Below, in pieces: positions 51,910 to 60,880 of a stretch of DNA of 64,000 nt. The number at the start of each line of letters is the position of its first letter. The first letter of the stretch is position 1. Position numbers and translations under genes: made by a program. The stretch is from Streptomyces sp. S.PNR 29 (GTDB taxonomy: Bacteria > Actinomycetota > Actinomycetes > Streptomycetales > Streptomycetaceae): the NCBI RefSeq assembly GCF_030386795.1, contig NZ_JANUQM010000022.1, forward strand, positions 61,246 through 125,245. The letters run 5' to 3'. Below the pieces are notes generated by a model. That model did no database searches. It was not told the origin of the DNA and saw nothing but the letters and a program-made list of their open reading frames with translations.

Positions 51910-52758
51910 TTGTTCGCTTTTGTGATTCCGGCACACAACGAAGAGGCCACGGTGGCCACGATCGTCGGTCAGGCCCTCGACGCCGCGCAGCCCGGCGACC
52001 GGGTACTGGTCGTGGACAGCGGGTCGACCGACGACACGGCCCGACGGGCACGCGAGGCCGGTGCGGAGGTGCTGAGCGGCCCGGTCGGCAAGGGCGCGGC
52101 CATGCAACTGGCCGTGTCGGCGGTGGACAGCGAGTGGACGTGCTTCCTCGACGCCGACCTCGTCACGTCGGAACGGAACGTCGCCGCGCTGCTCCGTGAG
52201 GCCGCGGCCGGCGGCACGGCGGACCACGTGGTCGGTGACTACGAGTACGACCATCCGGGCACCATCCTGGCGTCCACGTTCACCATCTACGAGCCGCTCA
52301 CCGCCCGGTTCTTCCCGGAGGTCGGCTTCCACGGCGCCAACGCCCTCACGGGCTACCGCGCCGTCCGTACCCGTCTTCTGCGCGCCGCCCCGCTGCCGCC
52401 GGACTTCGGGGTCGAGACCTTCCTCAACATCTCCGTGGCCCTCGCCGGCGGGCAGGTGAAGGTGTGTCACCTCGGTGTGATCGGCAGCCGCTACCGCTTC
52501 CACGGGGGCTCGATGGCGACGGAGATAGGCACCAGGATCCTGGACATGGCCGAGGCCCACGGGCGCCTGGACCCGGCCGACCGGCCGGAGTGGGACCAGT
52601 GGCTCAGGGCGGGGGTGGACGCCATCGCGCCGAACACGGCGGACCAGGGCCGCTCGGCCGTCCTGGCCCGGCTGTTCAGCACCGTCCGCAGGCCGATGCC
52701 GGTGAGCGGGCCGTCGGCGCCGGTTCACGTCACGAGCCGGTCGGGAGCCCGAGGGTGA
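51910..52758 (+). CDS. Family 2 glycosyltransferase
   Basis: A 282-residue GT-A fold transferase. FAFVIPAHNEEATVATIVG is the N-terminal nucleotide-binding strand, VVDSGSTDDTA follows, and WTCFLDADL carries the DxD-type metal site; GFHGANALTGYRAV and GVETFLNI are the acceptor-side motifs of glucosyl-3-phosphoglycerate synthase-like enzymes. TTG 51910 is the probable start (GTG 51922 would cut into the first strand). No membrane segment. The acceptor is unknown. The C-terminus is Pro/Ser-rich. Confidence 0.82.
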   Translation: MFAFVIPAHNEEATVATIVGQALDAAQPGDRVLVVDSGSTDDTARRAREAGAEVLSGPVGKGAAMQLAVSAVDSEWTCFLDADLVTSERNVAALLREAAAGGTADHVVGDYEYDHPGTILASTFTIYEPLTARFFPEVGFHGANALTGYRAVRTRLLRAAPLPPDFGVETFLNISVALAGGQVKVCHLGVIGSRYRFHGGSMATEIGTRILDMAEAHGRLDPADRPEWDQWLRAGVDAIAPNTADQGRSAVLARLFSTVRRPMPVSGPSAPVHVTSRSGARG

Positions 52759-52827
52759 GGCGGCGGTCGCGGCGGTGACGACCGACGACCAGAGCCGGGG
52801 ACCGCGGCGGCGGCCCCGGTGCCGGGC

Positions 52828-53238
52828 TCAGTTCGCGGCGCAGTCCGCGCACGTGCCGAAGATCTCCACGGTGTGCGCCACGTTGACGAAGCCGTGCTCC
52901 GCCGCGATCGCGTCCGCCCACGTCTCCACGGCCGGGCCCTCGACCTCGACCGCCTTGCCGCAGCCGCGGCAGACCAGATGGTGGTGGTGTTCGCCGGTGG
53001 AGCAGCGGCGGTAGACGGACTCGCCGTCGGCGGTGCGCAGGACGTCGACCTCGCCCGCGTCGGCGAGGGACTGCAGGGTGCGGTAGACCGTGGTGAGCCC
53101 GACCGAGTCGCCCTTGTGCTTGAGCATGTCGTGCAGTTCCTGCGCGCTGCGGAACTCGTCGACCTCGTCCAGGGCAGCCGCCACGGCGGCACGCTGCCGG
53201 GTGGCGCGGCCCTTCACGGGCGGTCCAGCGGTCGTCAC
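52828..53238 (-). CDS. zur: Zinc-responsive Fur family repressor
   Basis: A 136-residue Fur-family protein. N-terminal winged helix (VGLTTVYRTLQSLADAGEVD), then STGEHHHHLVCRGCGKAVEVEG with the regulatory His cluster and CxxC, and a second CxxC (FGTCADC) near the end. The adjacent znuACB genes identify it as Zur. AGGAGG lies 6 nt before the GTG start. It is 62 bp downstream of znuB in the same direction. Confidence 0.93.
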   Translation of the reverse strand: MTTAGPPVKGRATRQRAAVAAALDEVDEFRSAQELHDMLKHKGDSVGLTTVYRTLQSLADAGEVDVLRTADGESVYRRCSTGEHHHHLVCRGCGKAVEVEGPAVETWADAIAAEHGFVNVAHTVEIFGTCADCAAN

Positions 53239-53300
53239 CGGTTGCCTCCTCACGTGTCTGCGCCTTGCCGGGCCATTGTGCCAGCCCGGTCTGTCAGCGG

Positions 53301-54203
53301 TCAGACGCCGACCTCGCCGTCGGCCCCCCTGGTGGCTGGAATCGTGCACTCGGCGGGGTCCCCGGAGGGCTGCGCGGCGGCCAGTGCCCGCGCGCGTCGG
53401 CGGGCCAGCGGGGCGGCCAGCGCGGTCATCAGGATGAAGGCGCCGATGGTCAGCAGCACGATCGTCGCGCCGGGCGGCACGTCCTGGTAGTACGAGGTGA
53501 CGGTGCCGCTGATGGTCACGGTCACGCCGATCGCCACTGCGATGGCGAACGTGGCCGCGAAGCTGCGGCTGAGCTGCTGGGCTGCGGCCACGGGGACCAC
53601 CATCAGGGCGCTGACCAGCAGCAGACCCACCACCCGCATCGCGACCGTCACCGTCACCGCCGCCGTGATCGCCGTCAGCAGGTTCAGGGCGCGCACCGGC
53701 AGGCCCGTCACCCGCGCGAACTCCTCGTCCTGGCTGACCGCGAACAACTGCCGGCGCAGACCGAGGGTGACCAGCACCACGAAGGCCGCGAGGACACAGA
53801 TCGCCGTCACGTCCGAGTCCGAGACCGTCGACAAGGACCCGAACAGGTAGGAGGTCAGGTTCGCGTTCGAGCCCGTCGGCGCGAGGTTGATGAACATCAC
53901 GCCGCCGGCCATGCCGCCGTAGAAGAGCATCGCGAGGGCGATGTCGCCGCGCGTCCTGCCGTACCAGCGGATCAGCTCCATCAGCACCGCGCCGAGGACG
54001 GAGACGGCCGTGGCCATCCACACCGGGGACGTGGACAGCAGGAAGCCGAGGCCGACGCCGGTCATGGCCACATGGCCGATGCCGTCGCCCATGAGCGCCT
54101 GGCGGCGCTGGACCAGATAGATGCCCACCGCCGGGGCCGTGATGCCCACCAGGACGGCGGCGAGCAGCGCCCGCTGCATGAAGGCGTAGTCGAGGAGTTC
54201 CAT
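53301..54203 (-). CDS. znuB: Zinc ABC transporter permease
   Basis: A 300-residue ABC-3 family permease with about eight membrane segments; RRQALMGDGIGHVAMTGVGLG and the ALNLLTAITAAVTVTVAM region are typical. The ATG overlaps the znuC stop by 1 bp (TGATG). The C-terminal tail is Arg/Ala-rich. It forms the membrane channel of the ZnuABC importer. Confidence 0.93.
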   Translation of the reverse strand: MELLDYAFMQRALLAAVLVGITAPAVGIYLVQRRQALMGDGIGHVAMTGVGLGFLLSTSPVWMATAVSVLGAVLMELIRWYGRTRGDIALAMLFYGGMAGGVMFINLAPTGSNANLTSYLFGSLSTVSDSDVTAICVLAAFVVLVTLGLRRQLFAVSQDEEFARVTGLPVRALNLLTAITAAVTVTVAMRVVGLLLVSALMVVPVAAAQQLSRSFAATFAIAVAIGVTVTISGTVTSYYQDVPPGATIVLLTIGAFILMTALAAPLARRRARALAAAQPSGDPAECTIPATRGADGEVGV

Positions 54204-54970
54204 CAGCTCAGCAGTCCCGTGCGGATCGGTTCGGCGCCCGCCGGTGCGTGCGGGTGTACGTGGTCGTGGCCGGGCAGGGCGTGCTGGCCGACCGCCTTCG
54301 GGGGCGGGCCGTCGTGCAGGACGCAGCCGTCGCGCAGGACGACCGCCCGGTCGATCAGGGGCTCCAGCGGGCCCAGTTCGTGCAGGACGAGCAGGACCGT
54401 CGTGCCCTGGGACACCTGGACCTTGAGCGTCTGCGCGAGCACCTCCTGGCTGGCCAGGTCGACCCCCGCCATCGGCTCGTCCATGATCAGCAGGTCGGGT
54501 TCGGCGGCGAGCGCGCGGGCGATCAGGACACGCTGGTGCTGGCCGCCGGAGAGGGCGTCGACGGAGTCCTTCGCCCGGTCCGCCATGCCGACCAGCTCCA
54601 GCGCCCGCCGTACGGCCGCCCTGTCGGCCTTGCCGAAGACGCCGAAGCGGGCCCGGGACAGGCGGCCCGAGGAGACGATCTCCGTCACCGTGGCGGGCAC
54701 GCCGCCCGCGGCCGTGGTCCGCTGCGGTACGTAGCCCACGCGCGCCCAGTCGCGGAACCGGCGTCGCGGGGTGCCGAACAACTCGACCTCGCCGGCGCTG
54801 ACCGGCACCTGGCCGATCATGCTGCGCACGGCCGTGGACTTGCCGGAGCCGTTCGCGCCGAGCAGCGCGACGACCTCACCGCGGTGCACGGTGAGGTCGA
54901 TGCCGCGCAGGACGGGGCGCGAGCCCAGCTCGGCGCGGACGCCGCGCAGCGATATGACGGACTCGGTCAT
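54203..54970 (-). CDS. znuC: Zinc ABC transporter ATP-binding protein
   Basis: A 255-residue ABC ATPase: Walker A GANGSGKST (about residues 37-45), signature LSGGQHQRVLIARAL, Walker B LLIMDEPMAGVD. A His-rich tail (HALPGHDHVHPHAP) near the C-terminus could bind zinc. Begins 19 bp after znuA and overlaps znuB by 1 bp. Confidence 0.94.
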   Translation of the reverse strand: MTESVISLRGVRAELGSRPVLRGIDLTVHRGEVVALLGANGSGKSTAVRSMIGQVPVSAGEVELFGTPRRRFRDWARVGYVPQRTTAAGGVPATVTEIVSSGRLSRARFGVFGKADRAAVRRALELVGMADRAKDSVDALSGGQHQRVLIARALAAEPDLLIMDEPMAGVDLASQEVLAQTLKVQVSQGTTVLLVLHELGPLEPLIDRAVVLRDGCVLHDGPPPKAVGQHALPGHDHVHPHAPAGAEPIRTGLLS

Positions 54971-54989
54971 GCCGCCCTCCGATGGTTGA

Positions 54990-55949
54990 TCACTTGGCTC
55001 CCAAGGCCGTCTGCAGTGCCTTGAGGTTGGACTCCATGACCTGGAAGTAGTCGTCGCCTCGGGACTTCTTGGTGATGCCCTCGATCGGGTCGAGGACGTC
55101 GGTCTTCAGGTGCGAGTCCTGGGCGATGGTCTTCGCGGTCTTGTCGCTGACGAGCGTCTCGTAGAAGACGGTGGTGACGCCGTCGGCCTTCGCCATCTTC
55201 TCAAGGTCCTTCACGCGGGAGGCGCTGGGCTCGGACTCGGGGTCCAGGCCGTTGATGGCCTCCTCGGTGAGGCCGTAGCGCTCGGCGAGGTAGCCGAAGG
55301 CGGCGTGCGTGGTGATGAAGACCTTGGTCTTCGTGTTCGCCAGGCCCTGCTTGTACTGGGTGTTGAGCCGGTCGAGCTTCTCGACCAGGGCCGCGGTGTT
55401 CTTCTTGTAGTCGGCCGCGTGGTCCGGGTCGGCCTTCTCGAAGGCCTTGCCGACGCCCTCGGCGACCTGGGCGTACCGCACCGGGTCGAGCCAGATGTGG
55501 GGGTCCTTGCCGCCCTCCTCCTCGCCGTGCTCGTGGTCGTGCTCGGCCGCGTGGCCGCCCACCTCGTTGCCGTGCTCCTCCAGGGAGGTCAGGGTGGCGG
55601 CGTCGATCTTCGTCTTCACCCCGGACTGGGCGACGGCCTTGTCGACGGCGGGCTGGAGGTTCTTCAGGTAGAGGACCGCGTCGGACTTTTCGAGCTGCAC
55701 GGTCTGCCGGGCGCTGATCTCCAGGTCGTGCGGCTCCTGGCCCGGCCCGGTGAGGCTGGTGACGTGTACATGGTCCCCGCCGATCTGCTGAGCGAGGAAG
55801 GCCATCGGGTAGAACGACGCGACGACGTCGAACTTGTCCGTGTTGCCCGCCGCCGCGCTGTCGCTGGAGCAGGCGGAGAGGGTGCCGAGGCCGAGAGCGG
55901 TGGCCGCGGTCACCGCGGCTGCGGGTATGAGGCGCCGTCGTACGTTCAT
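54990..55949 (-). CDS. znuA: Zinc ABC transporter substrate-binding lipoprotein
   Basis: A 319-residue cluster A-I binding protein. Lipoprotein signal with lipobox LSAC (Cys27); ligand residues in FYPMAFLAQQIGGDHV, GQEPHDLEIS, KDPHIWLDP and THAAFGYLAERYG; and an acidic His-rich loop (EHDHEHGEEEGG) typical of ZnuA. ATG 55949 is used; ATG 55958 and TTG 55967 are in frame. A Zur-box-like dyad overlaps the start. First gene of znuACB-zur, divergent from glyS. Confidence 0.92.
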   Translation of the reverse strand: MNVRRRLIPAAAVTAATALGLGTLSACSSDSAAAGNTDKFDVVASFYPMAFLAQQIGGDHVHVTSLTGPGQEPHDLEISARQTVQLEKSDAVLYLKNLQPAVDKAVAQSGVKTKIDAATLTSLEEHGNEVGGHAAEHDHEHGEEEGGKDPHIWLDPVRYAQVAEGVGKAFEKADPDHAADYKKNTAALVEKLDRLNTQYKQGLANTKTKVFITTHAAFGYLAERYGLTEEAINGLDPESEPSASRVKDLEKMAKADGVTTVFYETLVSDKTAKTIAQDSHLKTDVLDPIEGITKKSRGDDYFQVMESNLKALQTALGAK

Positions 55950-55963
55950 GACAGTCATTTTCA
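55946..55963. promoter_or_regulatory. Candidate Zur box overlapping the znuA start
   Basis: On the znuA strand TGAAAATGACTGTCATGA, with a perfect ATGAC-T-GTCAT core, resembles the TGAAAATGATTTTCA-type streptomycete Zur box. A second, weaker dyad (GTTGACAAC) lies about 20 bp further upstream. The consensus comparison is from memory. Confidence 0.55.
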
Positions 55964-56109
55964 ACAAATATGGAAACCGTTGTCAACAAACCACCTGAGC
56001 GGTCCCTGAGGGACACCGATTTGGTCGCGGGGCCGTCCCCGCCGGTAACCTGAAGCATTCGCTGGAAGCATCTCGCTTCGTCGCCCGTCGTCGTAATGAA
56101 GAGAGCACC

Positions 56110-57492
<1,383 letters not shown>

Positions 57493-57566
57493 GCGGTTGT
57501 GGCGGGTCAGCGTCCGCCTGGCTCGCGTTGTTGGCCGGCCGCGGGTTTCACCGTGGCCGGCCGCGC

Positions 57567-57600
57567 AGTTCCCCGCGCCCCTGGAGGGCGTCGGGGAACT
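57567..57600. terminator. Bidirectional hairpin, dispersed streptomycete intergenic repeat
   Basis: AGTTCCCCG, C, GCCC, loop, GGGC, GT, CGGGGAACT forms a long stem between the convergent glyS and endonuclease-fold genes. The left flank (GGTTTCACCGTGGCCGGCCG) and the CAGTTCCCCGCGCCCCT core match, as I recall it, a repeat found in many copies in streptomycete genomes. The 115-bp gap also holds a direct repeat of GGCCGGCCGCG. Confidence 0.7.
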
Positions 57601-57607
57601 CGCGTTT

Positions 57608-58714
57608 TCACAGGTCGAGGTCGGCGTACAGCGCCGCGTGGTCGGAGGCCTGGGTCGCCTTCGACGTCACCGTCGGGAACGACTTGAAGGTCCTGGGGGC
57701 CCAGATGCCCCGCCGCTCCACCTCCACGTGTTCGACCCGGTCCCACAGCTTGGGCGAGAACATGAGGTAGTCGAGCTTGTCGTCGTCTCCCGTGCCGGGG
57801 CCGTGCGTGCCGGGGTCTCCGGTGTACGTCGGGTGGGTCATCGCGTCCTTCAGGCCCGCGTCCAGCAGCGTCCTGACCGGTGGGCTGGCCATGAAGTCGT
57901 TGAGGTCACCGGCGACCACGACCCGTTCGGACCGCCGGAGAGCGGCCTCGTAGATCTCCCGTACCCGCTGCGCCTGACGGGCGCGCAGTCCACCGCCGCC
58001 GCCCCGTTTGCTCTTGAAGTGGTTGCCCAGGATCCACAGGGGCGTGCCGTTGACCGCTATCTCGAACTCGGGGCAGTCCCGGCTGAACAGCCGCCGGCCA
58101 CCCTGCCCGGGGTCGAACATGTGCGACCGCACCGAGGTGATCGGGTGGCGGCTGAGGATCCCCACGTCGATGCCGCGGGGGTCGTTGCCGTCGATCAGCA
58201 GGTTGAAGGCGTACGGCTGATGCCCCAGCGTCTCGCCGAGGACGTTGTCGTTGAAGCGCTCCAGGGTGAGGCGGTCCTCGGCCTCGACCATGAGCAGGAT
58301 GTCGGCGTTGACCTCGGCGACCACGCGTGCGGTGTTCTGCACGGCCGTCCAGCTGAGGTCACCGCGGACCAGCTCGGCCCAGCCGGGCCAGTCGCCGCGG
58401 CCGTCCGCCACGATCGTGATGGCGGGATCGGCCGGCGGGCCGCTCACCGTGAAGAGCTTGGCTCCCGTCCCCTTGAGTTCGTTGATGAAGAACGGGCGGG
58501 GGCTGTCCTTCTCGCCGTTGTGGACCTGGTGCTCCTTGATGATCGCGGCGATCCGCTGCTTGTCCGCCGGCTCGTAGGTGTCCTTCTCCAGGAGGGAGAC
58601 CAGCTCGTTGAAGTCGCTGAGGATCTTGTCGCGCCTGGCGTCGTCCTCCAGGGAGAAGACCTTGGGCCGGCGGAAGAGGTTCTCCGCGTTGAAGGTGCCG
58701 ATACGGATGGACAT
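57608..58714 (-). CDS. Endonuclease/exonuclease/phosphatase family protein
   Basis: A 368-residue EEP-fold hydrolase. IGTFNAENLFRRP at the start (metal-binding Asn/Glu), VVAGDLNDFMASPP (catalytic Asp-Asn), and ATQASDHAALYADL (catalytic SDH) are the family motifs. No signal peptide, so cytoplasmic; DNase, phosphodiesterase or phosphatase cannot be told apart. GGGAGG lies 8 nt before the ATG. Confidence 0.88.
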   Translation of the reverse strand: MSIRIGTFNAENLFRRPKVFSLEDDARRDKILSDFNELVSLLEKDTYEPADKQRIAAIIKEHQVHNGEKDSPRPFFINELKGTGAKLFTVSGPPADPAITIVADGRGDWPGWAELVRGDLSWTAVQNTARVVAEVNADILLMVEAEDRLTLERFNDNVLGETLGHQPYAFNLLIDGNDPRGIDVGILSRHPITSVRSHMFDPGQGGRRLFSRDCPEFEIAVNGTPLWILGNHFKSKRGGGGGLRARQAQRVREIYEAALRRSERVVVAGDLNDFMASPPVRTLLDAGLKDAMTHPTYTGDPGTHGPGTGDDDKLDYLMFSPKLWDRVEHVEVERRGIWAPRTFKSFPTVTSKATQASDHAALYADLDL

Positions 58715-58880
58715 GGCGTGCCTCCCTCGGCGGCGCAGAGGACCGCACGGCCGGCGGCAGGCGCCGCCGGGGAGACTGCTCACCGGCACCTTCCATTCTC
58801 GGAGCGGGAGTGAAGCCTGTCGAACGGAGTGGCGGTTGTTGGCGATGGGGCAAAGGGGGGCGGAGAGCCTGGCAGGGGGA

Positions 58881-58930
58881 CTGACACATGGCAGCTGACA
58901 GATATTGAAATCTGTCAGCTGTCATGTCAG
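58881..58930. promoter_or_regulatory. Long palindrome, probable TetR operator of the aldo/keto reductase gene
   Basis: The core is a perfect inverted repeat: AGCTGACAGAT (58893-58903), ATTGAA, ATCTGTCAGCT (58910-58920). The symmetry extends with small gaps to CTGACA (58881) and TGTCAG (58925). TTGAAA within the core could serve as a -35 box. It ends 10 bp before the ATG of the aldo/keto reductase gene. Confidence 0.72.
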
Positions 58931-58939
58931 AGTGGGGGC

Positions 58940-59956
58940 ATGACGATGCGAACACGCTCTCTCGGAAGCACCGGCCCCCAGGTCTCCGCCATCGGTCTCG
59001 GCTGCATGGGCATGTCCGCGCTGTACGGCGAGGCGGACCGGGGTGAGTCGATCGCCACGATCCACGCCGCGCTGGAGGCGGGCGTGACGCTGCTCGACAC
59101 CGGCGACTTCTACGGCATGGGCCACAACGAGATGCTGATCGGCGAGGCCCTGCGCTCAGCGCCCGCCGCCCGGCGTGAACAGGCGCTGCTCAGCGTGAAG
59201 TTCGGCGCGCTGCGGGGCCCGGACGGCGTCTGGGCCGGGTACGACGGCCGCCCGGCCGCCGTGAAGAACTTCGCCGCGTACTCGCTCCAGCGCCTCGGCG
59301 TCGACCACATCGACGTCTACCGGCTCGCCCGACTCGACCCCACCGTCCCGATCGAGGAGACGGTCGGCGCGATCGCGGAACTCGTGGAGCAGGGGTACGT
59401 ACGGCACATCGGCCTCAGCGAGGTCGGCGCGGACACCATCCGGCGGGCCGCGGCCACCGCGCCCATCGCCGACCTGCAGATCGAGTACTCCCTCATCTCA
59501 CGCGGCATCGAGGACGAGATCCTGCCGACCGTCCGCGAACTGGGCATCGGCATCACGGCGTACGGGGTTCTCTCCCGGGGGCTGATCTCCGGCCACTTCA
59601 CCGCGGACCGGCAGCTCGCGCCGAACGACTTCCGCGCGCACTCGCCGCGCTTCCAGAGCGAGAACCTCCAGCACAACCTGAACCTCGTCGAGGCCCTGCG
59701 GAAGATCGCCGAGCAGAAGGGCGTCAGCGTCGCGCAGATCGCGATCGCCTGGGTGCTGTCCCAGGGCCCGCGGCACACCACGGACATCGTGCCGCTGGTC
59801 GGCGCCCGGCGGCGGGACCGGCTCCACGAGGCGCTGGGCGCGCTGGACGTGACGCTGGACGAGGCCGACCTCGCCGCCGTCGAGGAGGCCGTGCCCGCCG
59901 GTGCCGCCGCCGGTGAGCGCTACGCGGCGGCGCAGCTGGCGCACGTCGAGCGCTGA
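58940..59956 (+). CDS. Aldo/keto reductase
   Basis: A 338-residue NADPH-dependent (beta/alpha)8 reductase. LGLGCMGMS-type start, catalytic Asp and Tyr in LLDTGDFYGMGHNE, catalytic Lys in LLSVKFG, and NADPH-site ending VPLVGARRRDRL. The usual catalytic His in the DLYxxHR motif is Ala here (DVYRLARLDP), a feature shared by related streptomycete members, so substrate or mechanism may differ. The ATG is preceded by GGGGG. The long palindrome upstream and the TetR gene 26 bp downstream suggest an autoregulated operon induced by a reactive carbonyl or drug. Confidence 0.88.
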   Translation: MTMRTRSLGSTGPQVSAIGLGCMGMSALYGEADRGESIATIHAALEAGVTLLDTGDFYGMGHNEMLIGEALRSAPAARREQALLSVKFGALRGPDGVWAGYDGRPAAVKNFAAYSLQRLGVDHIDVYRLARLDPTVPIEETVGAIAELVEQGYVRHIGLSEVGADTIRRAAATAPIADLQIEYSLISRGIEDEILPTVRELGIGITAYGVLSRGLISGHFTADRQLAPNDFRAHSPRFQSENLQHNLNLVEALRKIAEQKGVSVAQIAIAWVLSQGPRHTTDIVPLVGARRRDRLHEALGALDVTLDEADLAAVEEAVPAGAAAGERYAAAQLAHVER

Positions 59957-59982
59957 TGCCCGCTCCGGGTACCGTCTAGCCC

Positions 59983-60570
59983 ATGGCACCGACCGTCGAG
60001 ACCCTGACCGCCGAGCGCATCCTCGAAGCCACCGAAGAGGTGCTGCGCCGCCACGGCCCGGCCAAGGCCACCGTGGTGGACGTGGCCCGGGCGCTCGGAG
60101 TCAGCCACGGCAGCGTCTACCGGCACTTCCGTACGAAGGCCGCGCTGCGGGAGGCGGTCACCAAGCGGTGGCTGGACCGCACGTCCGAGGCCCTGTCCGG
60201 GATCGTCGCCGAGAACCGCGACCCGGAGGCCCGGCTGCGGGACTGGCTCACCACCCTCTTCGACGCCAAGCGCCGCAAGGCGGGCGACGACCCCGAGCTG
60301 TTCGCCACCTACATGGTCCTGACCGACGAGAACGTCACGGCGGTCGGCGAACACGTCACCGACCTGACCGCCCAGCTGACCCGGATCGTGCGGGCGGGCA
60401 TGGACGCCGGCGACTTCACCCCCGCCGACCCGGCCACCACGGCCCGCGCGGTCTTCCAGGCCACGGGGCGCTTCCACGACCCCCGTTACGCACGGGAGTG
60501 GGAACAGCCGGGAATCGAGGGCGAGTTCGCGGCTGTGGTGGACTTGGTGGTGCGGGGGCTGCGGGCCTGA
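59983..60570 (+). CDS. TetR/AcrR family repressor
   Basis: A 195-residue regulator with N-terminal HTH (TVVDVARALGVSHGSVYRHF, about residues 29-48) and a helical ligand-binding C-terminal domain. 26 bp after the aldo/keto reductase gene in the same direction, so it probably represses its own operon at the palindrome at 58881-58930. Ligand unknown. Confidence 0.9.
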   Translation: MAPTVETLTAERILEATEEVLRRHGPAKATVVDVARALGVSHGSVYRHFRTKAALREAVTKRWLDRTSEALSGIVAENRDPEARLRDWLTTLFDAKRRKAGDDPELFATYMVLTDENVTAVGEHVTDLTAQLTRIVRAGMDAGDFTPADPATTARAVFQATGRFHDPRYAREWEQPGIEGEFAAVVDLVVRGLRA

Positions 60571-60607
60571 AGCGCCGGCTCCTGGCTCAGCAGTGGAGTG
60601 CAGTCGC

Positions 60608-60823
60608 TCATGCCGCCCTCGGGTCCACCGTCGCCTGGTGGGCCTCGGCGAGGTGTTCCGCAGCCTTCAGCAAGGGCTGGAACGGTGCGCCCCGGCGCCA
60701 GCCGCACGTGTCGCACCTGATCCTGCGCTGTAAACCCGAGCGCAGGACGCGCACCACGTGCTCCCTGCCGTGCTGGTCCCAGCGGCTGACCGTGCCGCCA
60801 CCCAGGGCGTACCGACGCACCAT
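60608..60823 (-). CDS. Small putative zinc-binding protein (71 aa)
   Basis: MVRRYALGGGTVSRWDQHGR leads into LQRRIRCDTCGWRRGAPFQP and EHLAEAHQA, giving Cys-x2-Cys followed by two His, a plausible zinc finger. ATG 60823 is the only good start. Similar short proteins occur in streptomycetes without known function. It lies between the convergent TetR gene and the exporter gene, downstream of the latter. Confidence 0.6.
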   Translation of the reverse strand: MVRRYALGGGTVSRWDQHGREHVVRVLRSGLQRRIRCDTCGWRRGAPFQPLLKAAEHLAEAHQATVDPRAA

Positions 60824-60880
60824 GAAACCCACCCCTGTTGATGCCGGTCTCCTGCACACTCCTTGCCGCACCCTAAGGGG

